DNA of 64,000 nucleotides from Macquaria australasica (lineage: Eukaryota; Chordata; Actinopteri; Centrarchiformes; Percichthyidae), in contig SEMN01000336.1 in assembly GCA_005408345.1 (NCBI GenBank), forward strand, positions 248,001 through 312,000, read 5' to 3'. Positions 22,940 to 35,649 of this stretch are shown one piece after another. Each line of letters begins with the position of its first letter. Position 1 is the stretch's first letter. A model generated the notes under the pieces. That model was not told the DNA's origin. It was given only the letters and a program-made list of their open reading frames with translations, and made no database searches. A program made the translations under genes and the position numbers.

Positions 22940-24495
22940 CCTCTCCCCGTCTTGTAGACACGCGCTCAAGCACACACACACGCTTACCAGGCGAGTCCAA
23001 ACAGTCTTCTTTTTAAACAAGGTCATTGCCCACAGATAGGACATCTTCAAATAGGCTACTCATAAATATATCAGCGCCTCGTGTCTTTTTTTCCCGGGAC
23101 AGTTTAAAAGACGCACCAGCATTACGCGCTACCTTTTGTTACATCTTTTGTTCATAAACAAAATTGGGTGTGTCATGCAAAAATTAAATGCATTTGGACA
23201 TGGGATATTGTAATTCAACCGTCGTTAGTTTCTTAATTACGCACAAAGAAATTACGTTTGCAATAATTGCTATCCCATCTGAAATCTGAAGTATAATTGA
23301 TGCACGCGACCCAAAGTGCATGGCGATGGTACGCGTTAAAGTGAAGACGAGCTTGCAGGGAGGGCAGGGGATGGGAAAGAGAGGAGAGAGGTCGATGTGA
23401 GAGAAAGAAAATGTACTGTTAAAGTAATAGCAGTATGAGAAAGAATATCAAATATGTAATACTACTCACATTATAAACCAGTACCATGATCTAATAGAAA
23501 TAGCCTACTAATGATTATGACATCAAGGGACACACAATCCTACCACATGCACACTAGCCCCATATACTATTTTTAAGGGCTAATATGGTGAATGTCAAAA
23601 GGGCAACTACAGTACACAGCATCACCGGCCCTTTGACAGATTTGATCAGATATAACCACAAAGGCAGTGAGAGAGAGAGTAATCCTTGCAACCTGACCAG
23701 TTTTTACTCTCACGGATTATCAGCTCCGCCGTGCTCACTAGTAATGTTTAACCTACTTTACAAGTATTGTGTTGAATGTCATGATATTCAGCCCTAAAAG
23801 TGACCAGCTCTGGAATTGTGGGTACTTGACAAGTCACACCACAATACATGAAAAAGCAAGAAAATAGGAGGTATGTCATTATAGCAATATTAGTGTGAGA
23901 GTGTATCAATTCATAAATGATAACACACAAAATATTTTCTTAGTCATCAGTTATCTCTCCAGTTCTTCCCTTCAATTGCTCCATACAAGTTTGGTTAGCA
24001 CATTTTACTGTCCAGTGACATTAGTTGCAGGGTTTTCTGTAGTGACGCCCCTGACGGGCTTCTGTCCGAGGTGCTGAAATGAAAAACCAGTCAAAGTCAC
24101 CAGGAGGTATGTTTTATTTCTTTTTACAAAAATATTTTTGAGGCAGAACTCATCTACATGCAGAGACAATCTCACTGATTAAGTCAATCTGAGTGGGAGG
24201 AGCCAAAACACTAAAGTGACTGCACTAAAGCTCAGTGAAAAAGACAAGAGGTCAGATAAGTTTGGCATTCCCTCTAGCTGCCATCGGTAATCTGTAGCCA
24301 GTAGCTACCAAGCCAGACTGATCATAAATGCTGTGGTCATGAATTAATTGAAAAAAAAAACATTGTGGTTTCATATTTTATTTACATTTGACCTTTTTTG
24401 TGTGTCAAGTTTGCCACTATAGCTAAGTAGTGCTCAGATAAACTGTTTTTTATTGGCTCCAATTATGAAGGTTCAACTCAATTACATACTTATTT
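22940..24495. other. upstream flank of kcna3, no gene seen
   Basis: The first 200 bases are still moderately GC-rich and may hold promoter-proximal elements; the rest is AT-rich intergenic DNA. No exon or recognised repeat. Confidence 0.45.
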
Positions 24496-24497
24496 TC

Positions 24498-24600
24498 TGG
24501 TGCCCTAGTGGCCTAGGGGTTAACACACTGATCACAAACAGCAATGTCCCCGGTCCAGCTGAGGACCTTTTGTTGCATGTCCCTAAATGAGGATAAAATG
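24498..24600 (+). mobile_element. SINE-like fragment, tRNA-derived head
   Basis: Contains GTGGCCTAGGGGTTA, a degenerate A-box-like start, then CCCCGGTCCAGCTGAGGACC, a decayed B box, followed by TTTGTTGCATGTC. The arrangement fits the tRNA-related head of a fish SINE. It is too degenerate to be a working tRNA gene. Confidence 0.45.
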
Positions 24601-25513
24601 ATAAGATGAATAGCCTGCTCATTTATTCACAGATGTTGCCACTTGTGAACTTGACCACCTGCACTCCACCACCAGTGTGTGGAGATGATTTTCCTTAATA
24701 CTTATATATACAATACAATACATTCTCATAAGGTTAGAGAAAGTGAGGACACTGTGCTGGTCCTCTGCTCTGGGTTTGGGGATAAACGTAGTCAATGGAA
24801 GGTCTTCATAAGTGAAACTGCCAATGCCTTTGTGAATGCTCCCCTGTGTGTGTATATAAAATACCAAATATTAAGAGTTTCATACAACCTTTCAGCAGCT
24901 CTCTTTTAGACTGCTCCTATGATGTTTTTAACAGATGAGGTCACTCTGTATTTTACCTTTATACTCTAAACACCACAGTTGTGCATGCAAACACACCTTC
25001 TCACAACATATCAGCAAGTGGAGGGAACACAAAACCAAAGAGATGAAAGGAGGAAAGAGACATTGGGCTAATTGTGAGGGATGACTGTGTTTGCTGCTCA
25101 CGAACATCTGCTTCCTCCAGATTAGATTAAATGGGCATCAGATGACTGAACTAATCTGAGAAGTCTCCCATCAACATGGACAATGTGTGGCAACACCCAA
25201 CCTGACACATGAAGCCCCACCGCTCACACATCAACACACACAAACCTGTACTGTACTTGCACTGTACTTGTAAGGATATTGAATTTACTTAGATATACTC
25301 CCTGCAGGCTTGCCCTTACTTTAATCATAAGTGCAATATGACCCCAGCCCTAAGCCTAAAGTGAAATGTTGAACCCACAGTGTCTTATTTTATATTACTA
25401 CTGGGGGGCACCAATAGTAGTTTTAACCCCCCCCATCAATAATAATGCATCAATAATAATGAGTATAATATAGGATAATATAACTCTGACAGGCGCAATT
25501 CTGCAGCATAATA

Positions 25514-25774
25514 AATACTTTTACTTTTGATACTTTAAGTACATTTTATTGTTTATATTTTTATACTTTTACTTAAGTAAGATTTTGAATGCAGGGATGC
25601 TTGTAATGGAGTTTTTTTTTACATTGTGGTATTGCTACCTTTACTTTTTTTGTATGTGTCTGTGCTGTTTTGTCCTTGCTCCGTGAAGCACTTTGGGCTG
25701 CATGTTTGTATAAAAGGCACTATATAAATAAGTTGAGTTGAAGTAAGTGATCTGAATACTTCATCCACCACTGT
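25514..25774 (-). repeat. dispersed ACTTTTACTT-type repeat with nested insertion
   Basis: Starts ACTTTTACTTTTGATACTTT, contains TACTTTTACTTAAGTAAG and ends GATCTGAATACTTCATCCACCACTG. A related, oppositely oriented copy lies at 42,139-42,478. It is interrupted at 25,650-25,740 by a LINE-like 3' tail. Confidence 0.65.
25650..25740 (+). mobile_element. L2-type LINE 3' tail, nested
   Basis: GTGAAGCACTTTGGGCTGCA and AAAGGCACTATATAAATAA are characteristic of the conserved 3' end shared by L2-clade LINEs and their partner SINEs. About 90 bases are present, 5'-truncated, inside the surrounding ACTTTTACTT-type repeat. Confidence 0.6.
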
Positions 25775-26884
25775 GAACAACCTCCCTATTGAATATTTTT
25801 CTCTAATTATTACACTTACATTGATTCCAATAATTCATTGAACCTGGTTGTCATAAAAATAAAATGAACAACACAACAGAGGCAATGCAGGATCAAAAAA
25901 TTAGGTTCATTAGGAAAAAAGTTGCGGTGACAGTTAGATCTCTTCTCTGGGTCTAAGTGTTAACATTTTGACAATTCTATACCTATACGCATAATGACAA
26001 TGAAGGGTAGTGACTGTGATACATTCAGTGTAGAACCTGTTTTCCTATTGAGGCCACATTGAAGCTGTCTTGTATTAAAAGGGCCAGTCAGTCCACAGGG
26101 AAAGAGCTCAGGGACAGCCAAAGGGCCTTTTAATGTGGTTTCCACTCTCTATGTTAAATATAGGACCACCCCAACTCCCTTATTAACCTATGAAATTAGG
26201 CTACCTTGCACATTGCACTTGAATGCCTCAAACTGGAATGTGGCTGACTGAAAGGCATTGAAACAGGCCCAAAGAGCATGTGAGGGGGAAGTGGGTCATT
26301 TTGCAGGAAGAACAGCTTAGCTGGCTGAGGTCATGGACATCTGGTTGCACTTGAGAAAATGGGCTGGTTTGGATCTTCTACAAGGGATGCACAGCAGCAT
26401 CCATTCACACAGTTCCTGGAAAACGAGTGAATTTAATGTCTTTAAGAGAAAACTAAGGATGGGGATCACGTATCTGGCAACCTGTCCCAGCGTCTACCGG
26501 TCAGCATTTATGTGTGGCTGTAAGCTCTTACCTCACAAGTAGACTACATGTGCATTAGTTTCTCTCAAAAAGTGTTTGCTTTCAAGCCATCTCCTCGGGA
26601 AATATTAACATTTTCCAGATTACCACACACCACACTATTGCCACTAAAGCTGTAATGGAACATTTATTTTTCTTGCTGACTTATTTGCTTTCCTTGTATC
26701 TAATTAGGCTATGCTACTGCCCATTGGGCCAAGCCAACGTTTCTTCAATTTCTTTCCTCATATGGTGTTCTTGGGAGTTTTTTGTCTTCACAATGGGTCT
26801 AACGTTGGTGCTGTCCCAATTTCCATGTGCACCAATTGTACTTGATGACTAAAGCAGGCTCTAATAGCAAAAAAAACAAGACAA
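25775..26884. other. intergenic, no gene seen
   Basis: No exon or recognised repeat. Short open frames at 26,333-26,542 and 26,655-26,852 show no domain. Confidence 0.45.
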
Positions 26885-26886
26885 AG

Positions 26887-27487
26887 AGTCTACAGCCACA
26901 CTAGCAGCTCTGTGAGGCTGTACTTAGGTACAGTGGTGCTTTGAGCTAAATGCTAATGTCAGTATGCTAACATGCTCACAATGACAATGCTTACATTCTG
27001 ATGTTTAGCAGGTGTAATGTTTACCATGTTCACAATCTTAGTTTAGCATGTTAGCATGCTAACATTTGCTAATTAGCACTAAACACAAAGTACAGCTGAG
27101 GCTGAGGGGGAATGTCATTAGTTTGCAGATTGAACAAATGAAAAGATCACCAAAGTTATTCCGATTCATCCTGAGGGGACATGAATGTGTCTGCCGAATT
27201 TCATGGCAATCCAGCCATAAGTTGATGAGACATTTCACTCAAAACCACAAATGTCAGCCTGCTGGTGGCACTAGAGGAAAAGTCAGGGGATCACCAGTCA
27301 TTAAGATTCATCCTATCAGCACCATGGATATGTGTGGTGGATGAAAAGTCAGTAGGATTCAGCCATGAATGTACAGAATTTCATGGCAATAGTTGTTAAG
27401 ATATTTCAGTTTAGACCAAATTGATGACTCACTGACAGACCGACATTGTCATCTCTTGAGCTATGCTGCTAGCACGGCTAAAAAAAG
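26887..27487 (+). repeat. dispersed repeat family A, longest copy
   Basis: About 0.6 kb. Landmarks: CTACAGCCACACTAGCAGC, TGCTAATTAGCACTAAACAC, AAAAGTCAGGGGATCACCA, ATTTCATGGCAATCCA (repeated internally) and GCTGCTAGCACGGCTAAAAA. This family is very frequent in percomorph genomes. It contains two internal sub-units (CATGAATGT to ATTTCA). Superfamily not assigned. Confidence 0.8.
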
Positions 27488-27489
27488 TA

Positions 27490-30215
27490 ATATTATTATT
27501 TCATGTGTTTTTGCGTTATAGTTACAAAGATAAAGCTAGTCACGGGAAGGAAAAGGATCAAATGGTAATGACATGACGAGCGTCAATGTGTGAGATACAA
27601 ATCTTAAAGATGGGCTTCATTGTATGATGGGAAAACTCTGGAGGTTGTGATGAGATGGTGCTGAGACATCATTATCATCATCATCAGTGTTGCTCAGGAA
27701 AAAAATGTTGCTTGATCACATCTCCCTTGAGCTGTGGAGAAAGTCTAAGTGCTTCTCTGGTTATATTCCCCGGGAGAGGCCTTAGGGAATGACTGGAGGA
27801 CTAATGTCAGAGACAGGCAGACAGACATCTTTTATTCACAAGGGAACAGCAGTAGGAATCTAAATCCTACATGAGTCATGCCATGTAGGATTTACATAGT
27901 AAATCTTTGTGTACAGTAACCTTTTATATTTCTTTGCAGTAGTTTTTTTTTTCAATGATAAAAGTTAATTTATATTAAAAATAATTTGCCTAGCTAATGC
28001 AATGACGTGCTATTGTGAGATTCAATGACAACCATAGTCATGAGTCTTTGTTATTACCCCCCAGACAACTCATTAAATCCACCAGTAATCTACTGTATAT
28101 GATAAATTAGATCCAGATTCTAATCACTCCACTTTTACAAGCAGTGTCTTCCTGTTACTCAGCCAGCGACATGCCCTCAACCATCCCACATCCTCTTCCT
28201 GTCCACACACACATTAACAGTAAAAGCACACAGGGGTCCTGTAATCTGAATATTCACAAATGAAGAGGAGGCCCATATGGGCAAAACACCTGTGTGTGTG
28301 GACTAATTAATCAACTGCTCATATTAGCATAACTATAGATATCAGGGCTGGAGTGCAGCTGCACATGACAGAGGCACAGAGGAGGCAGACAGGAGGAGAA
28401 GCAGAGAGGGAGAGAGGACAGGGCCATCTGTAGAACAAAGCCTGACTGGCCAGGAGCCGCATCATGTCCTGCTGTAACCCCGGCAACGGAAAGAGGGATG
28501 GGGGGGAAAGGATGAGGGGAGAAGGAGGAACACGGCTGAAGCTCTGCTGGCTGTGGCACTCTGTTATTGTTTGTGCCTGCATGCTGGGTGGAGACAAAGA
28601 GATAAACAAATAGTGGGCTTACAGTTAAAGCATGCATGTGGGCCATCACACGTGGTTGCACAAACGCAGAAAAGGCACAAATTTACAATCCAGATCAGTC
28701 TTTGCTTAGTTGTACTTTTTCACCATCTTGAAATTGACTGCCTGCACTTAAAGGCATCTGCTTTTTAGGTGGCATTGGATCCAGAGAGGGTTCCAGCGTG
28801 ACTGGAATGTCACAGTTATGAAGATGTAGGCGATACATGTGTGTATGCATAATAGATACAGTCCCACCAGAGGGTATCAGCTGCAGCAGCAAGAGTGAGG
28901 GGCTTCCCTGCTTCACACACCAACCATCAGATCCATTTAGATATAGAATCTGGACACAAACATAAAAAAAAAAAAAACTTCACATTCGCAGGAGAAAATT
29001 CTGCAAGGCTGAAGTTGATTGAACTAATGTGTTATCCATACTGAAGCTCTGGAGACCACGCAGGACTTTGATGAATTATAAAGCCGTAATTATCTGTTAA
29101 ATAGAGTGTTTGTCTCTGTTCTGCCCTACTTAGACCCTACTTAGAAAACAAATCTTTCAGAAACTGGAGAGTCAGAATAAATAAGAGGTACAACCATGAG
29201 AAACAGCTGCTGAATAATTGCATTACACTTCATATGTCAGTCTATAAAATATAAACCATAGTGCGTTTCCTTTCCCATGGTGGCAGATCTGGCAGCAAAA
29301 GTGCTGGGGAAGCCGTGTTCGTGGGAGTCTCAGGATTAAAAAAGCAGAGGTGGGAGAGCACCATCACATCCCTCCTCCTCTCCACGCTGACATCGCTCAC
29401 ACTTTAATTTCTCACATCGTCTTCTCCTCCTCCATGTCTCTCACCTCCAGTCATCCCTTTCCACACCTTATAATCTTTTCTCTCATCTGCCTAACTTTTT
29501 AACATTTCTGTCCTCTCCTTTGAGGCAAAATACATAATCTGCTTTTTTTTACTCCCTGCTGTTTGTCTACATCCCTTTATTTTCCTTTCCTTACTTTCAT
29601 GAGGATTAAGGGTAGAAATGCACAATATTTCCCATGTATATTAGGCTTTGTAATACTTTTCTGCAATATTTCACTATTTGGTACTGAAAAGTAGGTGCAA
29701 TTAAGACCAAGACAGAAGTGCTAATTGACTGATATGATGCTTTTAACGAAGACAAAATATATAAAAACGTAGTGATTTTATGTTGTGTAATATTATTTTT
29801 TTATTATTATTTTTATATGGCCAAATATTACCTTTTTAATTTTTTAATTTAAGTGAATGTGTTGGTTGTTGCAAGTGCTTGTTTCTGTATTTTGACACAT
29901 TTGTTGATGGGATGTTTTTATAAATGGAACACATTTGCGCCCATCTGTGTTTACAGTTTACCTCTGTTTGACATGTCCCTTTCCACACTGCTATCTGACT
30001 CTGTCTTTCTACCAAGGCTCTGCTCAGTAAATCCACTGTGTCCCCAGTTAGTTCAGATTGTTGTTGGTAAACGCAGCGAAATATGCTCTAGTGCAACCAC
30101 AGACGCCTACTGCCCTCCACATTACAGAGTAAATGTCTTCTCTCAGCTACCACATAAATCCAGTTCAGACACAAATTAATAAAACATTTCTTGAAAACAT
30201 TTTGGTTGTTAATTG
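27490..30215. other. intergenic, no gene seen
   Basis: Includes an A-run at about 28,963-28,977 and an AT-rich low-complexity patch near 29,790-29,850. No exon recognised. Confidence 0.45.
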
Positions 30216-30219
30216 TTGG

Positions 30220-30446
30220 GCACTAGCGGAAAAGTCAGGGCATCACCAAAGTCAGTGGGCTTCACCCTCTGGGGAACATGAATGTCTATATAAGATAATG
30301 TTGAGATATTTCACAGGATAAGTGAAAACTTTGACCTGCTGGATTCATCCTCTGGGGACCATGAAGATACAAACATTTCATGGCAATCCATTCAACGACT
30401 GGCATTGCCATCCATTGAGCCGTGTCGCTAGCATGGCTACAAAAAC
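30220..30446 (+). repeat. dispersed repeat family A, partial copy
   Basis: Carries only the distal half: GCGGAAAAGTCAGGGCATCA through GTCGCTAGCATGGCTACAAA, with small internal deletions. Confidence 0.8.
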
Positions 30447-30621
30447 CCACATTCTACTATCTGTGGATCATGTATATTTTAGGTTTGGTATATTTATCAC
30501 TGTAGGCCACCCATCAGCCCCATTTCCATATTTTTCTTCTGTGGCTTTCTCCCGCTGTGTGTTTTACGGATAGATGAAAAGGGAAAAGGAAGGTGTTTGA
30601 GCCCCAGGATGTTTGTGTGCA

Positions 30622-30623
<2 letters not shown>

Positions 30624-30662
<39 letters not shown>
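30624..30662 (+). repeat. GT microsatellite
   Basis: About 19 GT units ending in GCGCGC. An AC tract follows 100 bases later (30,763-30,813), so the two could pair within one strand. Confidence 0.95.
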
Positions 30663-30667
<5 letters not shown>

Positions 30668-30762
30668 CTTGAATGATGATACCATGGGAGGTCCAATACC
30701 TTTTCAAAGCCTGCCTGGACTCCACAGAGGCAGAGGCAATAAGTCATTAATAGAACTAAGCT

Positions 30763-30763
30763 G

Positions 30764-30797
<34 letters not shown>

Positions 30798-30813
30798 ACA
30801 GACACACACACAC
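30763..30813 (+). repeat. AC microsatellite
   Basis: AC repeats with two CAGA interruptions; complementary to the GT tract at 30,624. Confidence 0.95.
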
Positions 30814-30814
30814 T

Positions 30815-32380
30815 TTGTGGCTGGAGCTCCTTGGTGGCCTCCCTGGCCTCCATGTACGCTCTCTCTCAGGCCGTTCATCCTTGGTAAGTGGGTCAGCCTG
30901 TCTTTGCCAACAGCAACTGTGTGAACATGCACTTTTCTCCTTTAGTTTATTTCATTTTTTTTTTTTTGCCTCTTTCACGTCCGATCACACTCATCACCTC
31001 TTAACATCGGTGTATATTAATCTTGTGTCATCTATTTTTACAGTCGCCATCAACTCCCGAATTATCAGACCTCTGCGGTACATCTTGTGTGTTCAACAAA
31101 TGTGCATGCATGTGAGTGTGTGTAGAGGACATTTTAAAGTAATCCCTGAACTAATTGTTAATCCCCTTGAGTACAAGGTCACACAGGCAACACTATCATG
31201 CAGATTCAGCGCCTTTATAATGACAGTTTACTTTCATTAACATATTACAACACACGACGAGTTAGCTCTTTGTCCCCCATGAGTTACTGTCGTCCAAGTA
31301 GCTTGACAAGGTTCTCTGTAAAACCCACTTTCATTATCATGTTCATGCAAATGAAGGTTAAACAAAAAAAAAAAAAAGTTCATGACATTTGACTTCACGT
31401 TCATTCCCTTTATCGATTGATAGAGTCAAGGTTAAGTTTGCATGATGAGGCCAGCACAGGTGAACGACGAGTCACTACATTTGTATGCACTTTTGCTTAT
31501 TATGAAAAAACAGATTCATGGTAACATTCATTAAAGCTTCTTCATTATTCACATTATCTTAGTATCCCTTCAGTAGTAATCTCATGTGATACATTTTCTT
31601 CCCTTTTAGGGTCACAAATTAAGAAAATGTAGACTCTGTAAACTTTGATTTCTCTGTTTGTTTGTTTTGTTTTTTTATGTTTTTCTTGACAATAACCATT
31701 TTACATCTGCTAGTTATGCCACTTTTTGGGGTGCTTTGGGGCGCTTTGGTCTACTTTATTACTTTTCTGGCCCATACAGACAATGAAAACATACTGAGAT
31801 GTAGACATGGCAAAGTGATTCATAAAATGTACAAATTATCTCAATCTGTTAATCTGGTTATGCATACTCTATTACAACCTAAATGTGATTATAATTCTGT
31901 AATGAAGTTCACATGATATTTGCTATAATTTACAATTTATTGTAACACCCAGGCCTGCTAGTTGAGCATCCTACCATATTTTTTAAAATGTTTTTTCATA
32001 TATATACATTGCATAATAATCTTATTTGTCATTTGGTAAAGTTTTGAACCTCAGCTCTTTGTATTTTGAAAACTGCCTCTCTGCAGTTGTTGCCCTGCAA
32101 ACCTGTGAGGATTATATCTGCTGGGCCTTGCTCCTGCTGCCAGAATATTTCCTGTCTTCTACTATGAGAAGACAGCTTTACTTTTGAATTCAGGATGGTG
32201 ATTTTTTTTCCAGCTGGTCTAGTGGTTCACTGTCTGACTCATTATCACCACTACATGTCAGAGGTCACACACATCTGGCCTACTGCTTCCCTGCAGAAAC
32301 ATCTAGCTGCACTCACACAGGGACCACTGTGTTCCACAAACACTGTACACATCTATTCTCACAACTGATGTGTACGTGCA
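30815..32380. other. intergenic, no gene seen
   Basis: Contains T- and A-runs (30,955-30,968; about 31,364-31,378). A tRNA-like phrase GGTCTAGTGGTTCACTG at 32,217-32,233 may be a SINE remnant. The frame at 30,815-31,240 is low-information. Confidence 0.4.
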
Positions 32381-32384
32381 ATCT

Positions 32385-32745
32385 AGAGATCACAAGCGGA
32401 TTACTACAACTTTATTCCTGTCCATGTCAAGAGTATTTTAGCAAATGTGCAGAATACAGCAACTAGAATATTAAATTGTGATCATTTTAAGAAATCACAA
32501 TAACTCAGTTCAGGTATCACTTCTCTGTATACCTTCCAGTTTCCGAAACGACTGTTGCTGATCACTTGTAATACACCAAATGGTTTGGCCTCAGGTTATA
32601 CGTGACCTAATAACCTCTCTGAGTGCAAATTAAGGTCCCTTGACATGACAAATCCAGATGAGTCCCAAATGTAGAATAAGACTTAGGAGGAGGAGACAAA
32701 GCCTTTACTGTTAAGAATATACTTAATTCCTATGCTGTTATTTAG
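32385..32745 (+). mobile_element. L2-type LINE ORF2 C-terminal relic
   Basis: Translation, broken by stops and frameshifts, gives SILANVQNTATRILNC, then SLYTFQFPKRLLLITC, NTPNGLASGYT, and in another frame GGGDKAFTV. This is the L2-clade C-terminal pattern (RVQNAAARLLT, LHWLPV..RI.FKI, LNGLAPSYL, GDRAFSVAAP). It is a degenerate fragment, clearly inactive. Confidence 0.75.
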
Positions 32746-33537
32746 GTTTGGTATATTTATTTTGGTTATAATTTGGTGTGTTTGTTTTCACAGCTGTCTA
32801 TGATTCCATGATATCTGTATATTATTTTATGCACAATGCATCAAGGTAATTAGTTGTTATTCCTTTTGTTTGGTACTGGAATTCGGGTTCACGGTTAGAA
32901 TACAATACCATCATATCAGAAAGAATAGTCTTTACAAATAAAGGGAAAACGGTTACAAAAAGTGAAAGGTGTCTTTGGCCAATGAGTGTCTTTCAACTGC
33001 TGCAGATTAACATGCATGTCAGCACTGACTCAGGAGCCGCTCCAAATACCAGCTCTTCTCCTCAGCTGTCAATACATGTGCACACAATGAGTGTGCAGTC
33101 ACATTCACACACTGCACACATGCAGTCACATAACTGCAGGTCCTGTTTGCATGATGTCCACTATTGTTTTCTCCTTCATCATTCTTTCCTCTTGTCCACC
33201 ACTCACTCACTCATCAGATTCATTTTCTTTCCACCTGTCTTCATCCCCCATCACTGGCCTCTTTGAAAGGTGTTGCCTTGATAAATTATTCAGCGATGGC
33301 ATTTAGAAATCTCCGCCCTTGTGAACAGAGAACACACATTTAAATGTGTGTGTCATATAAACCCTGCCCTCAGCATGTGTTACATCCTCGCCCCACTGTT
33401 ACTTTTCATATTATGTTTTTTTTTTTTTTTTTAAGTTCAATCACACATAGCTTTGTGTGGTGTTTTTTTTCTAAATGAGAGGCATGTTGCAGCTTTCAGA
33501 ACAGAATTGAAAAAGTGATTTACAAACAGAGAATAAA

Positions 33538-33603
33538 AATGAACAAGTGAGATCAAATCGATACAAGCTGAATGAACAAGTCAGATCAAATCGATACAAG
33601 CTG
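33538..33603 (+). repeat. 33-bp tandem duplication
   Basis: Two adjacent 33-base units (33,538-33,570 and 33,571-33,603) with a single mismatch; unit core GATCAAATCGATACAAGCTG. Confidence 0.95.
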
Positions 33604-34970
33604 AATGATGACAAACAGAGGATTTCATTCTAGGTTTTAGGGGTGTGGAATAAGGCTGATTCATTCAGTGCACATTTGAATACAAAACATCAATGGTCAC
33701 CGACACAAATATGTTCATCAAACAGTGTAAGTTATTACTGTAATGTATAAGAGAAGACGTAAACATGAGGATGTTTTGACAAAATATTACCATCAGGCTC
33801 TGGGGACAATAAAACAGCACAAAAACCAAGGACTATGCAATAGACCTTGAATGAAAGCACATTAAAACTAGGAAAATCAATTACAGTAACATGGTGCTGA
33901 TAGCAGTGATACAATTTGAATTGATAGGGCACAGTTATAATAACTGAATGTTCTTGCCAAACATCAACCAATTAAATGTCAGTAAGGAACAGAAAGTCTT
34001 TTTTTTCTAGGCACATCCATCAGACTATCAGAGCCATTTTCCAAAGCGATTCTTCCTGTATGCAGTGGAAATAAAAGGACCGGAAGGCCTGGCACTAATT
34101 ACAGTAAATTGTATTTCCAATTGGATTGTTTAAAGGGGGAAATTTTGACAGTTAGTTCCCACCTCACATAGTTGTCATGCAACTTGAGTTTTACTGGAGA
34201 ATAAACTCATCTCTTATTCCACGGACGTCTCTCCAGCTGTCTGGCAAGGGACTTTTTCTTCTTTGTTACAATAACTTCATCACCATAAAGCCTAATGAAT
34301 GGGAAACCATTCACACTGCTTTGTTAGTTTTGTAACAAATATATCAACAGATTGCCGACCTGTTTTTGTTTCTTTTTTCTGCAAAAATAAAAAAAAAAGA
34401 AAGGAAGAAACAAAAAAAAAACAAATAAAAGCACAATTCTCTTGTCACTGCTCTTTTTAGAACTCTGTCATTTGGTACATTGTGTGCCTGTGATTCTGTG
34501 CTCGTTAATTAGACACACAAGCTTTCTGTTCCCTGTTGTGAGAGAGGACAATGTGATGAAAGAACTAACCCAGTTTCTCACAGATTCCCATAAAAGGCTG
34601 CTGATATGATTATCTCAAGCACACACACACACACACACACATTTCACATTGCACACATACATGAACACACATGATTACTGTCAGCTCTTCCTGTTCAATG
34701 ATTTATCCCTCTGTAAGTATAGAAAGATGTACAAAATATCTGCTGATGGACCCGTGCTGTGCTAATGACGAGACTCTGTTTTTATGTGCCTAGTATCTTG
34801 AATCTTTCGAGAGTTGGGTACTTCTATAAAAGTAGAAAAACAGTCTAGGAACTTAACTGTAAGTTTGATAATGAGTCCAACATACTATTTTAGTGAGTGG
34901 CATTATTCTGTGCTTTTCACTCACTTCTGGTGGACTAAAGGCCGCTGTCCTGGGACCCAGTGCTATTTCT
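33604..34970. other. intergenic, no gene seen
   Basis: Holds an A-rich patch (34,381-34,430) and a CA microsatellite (34,619-34,640). No exon seen. Confidence 0.45.
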
Positions 34971-34973
34971 ATT

Positions 34974-35648
34974 CAGAGAAAGAGGAGGACAGGAGGAGAG
35001 GAGAGGAAAAGAGAGGAGAAGAGAGAACAGAACAGAACATAAGAGAACAGAAGAAGAGAGGAGAAGAGAGGAGGAGGAGAGAGGAAGAGAGAACAGAACA
35101 TAAGAGAACAGGAGAAGAGAGGAGGAGGAGAGAGGAAGAGAGAACAGAACATAAGAGAACAGGAGAAGAGAGGAGGAGGAGGAGAACAGAGGAAAAAAGA
35201 GAAGAGAGGACAAAAGAAAAAAAGAGAGAAGAAAAGAAAACAGAACATAAGAGAACAGAAGAAGAGAGGAGGAGGAGAACAGAGGAATACGGGAATAAAG
35301 AGAAGACAGGAAAAAGAGAAGAGAAGAAAAAAGAAGAGGAGAAAAGAGGAAAAAAGAAAAGAATAGAGGAGAACAGAGGAAAAAGGAAAAAAGAGAAGAG
35401 AGGAAAAAAGAAAAGAAGAGAGAAGAAAAGAGAACAGAAGAAGAGAGGAGGAGGAGAACAGGAAAAAGGGAATAAAGAAGAGAGGAAAAAGAGAAGAAAA
35501 GAAAAGAGAGGGGAAAAGAGAAGAGAACAGAACATAAGAGAACAGAAGAAGAGAGGAGAACAGAGGAAAAAGAGGAATAAAGAGAGGAGAAAAGATAGAA
35601 CATAAGAGAACAGAAGAAGAGAGGAGAGGAGAGAAGATGAGGAGAAAA
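34974..35648 (+). repeat. 0.67-kb purine-rich minisatellite-like tract
   Basis: Almost only A and G on the plus strand, with C and T limited mainly to recurring GAACAG and ACATAAG phrases. The anchor ACATAAGAGAACAG recurs at about 35,037, 35,098, 35,149, 35,245, 35,532 and 35,600, so spacing is irregular. Long open frames on both strands here (Glu/Arg/Lys-rich one way, Ser/Leu/Phe-rich the other) arise from composition and are not genes. Confidence 0.9.
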
Positions 35649-35649
35649 T

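Noticed and set aside
24498..24600. tRNA gene candidate from A/B-box-like sequences
   Set aside because: B box is incomplete and no cloverleaf can be drawn; better explained as a SINE head.
34814..35605. 263-codon plus-strand frame and 301-codon minus-strand frame (34,935-35,840)
   Set aside because: Both are low-complexity translations of the purine-rich tract; the absence of stops follows from the base composition.
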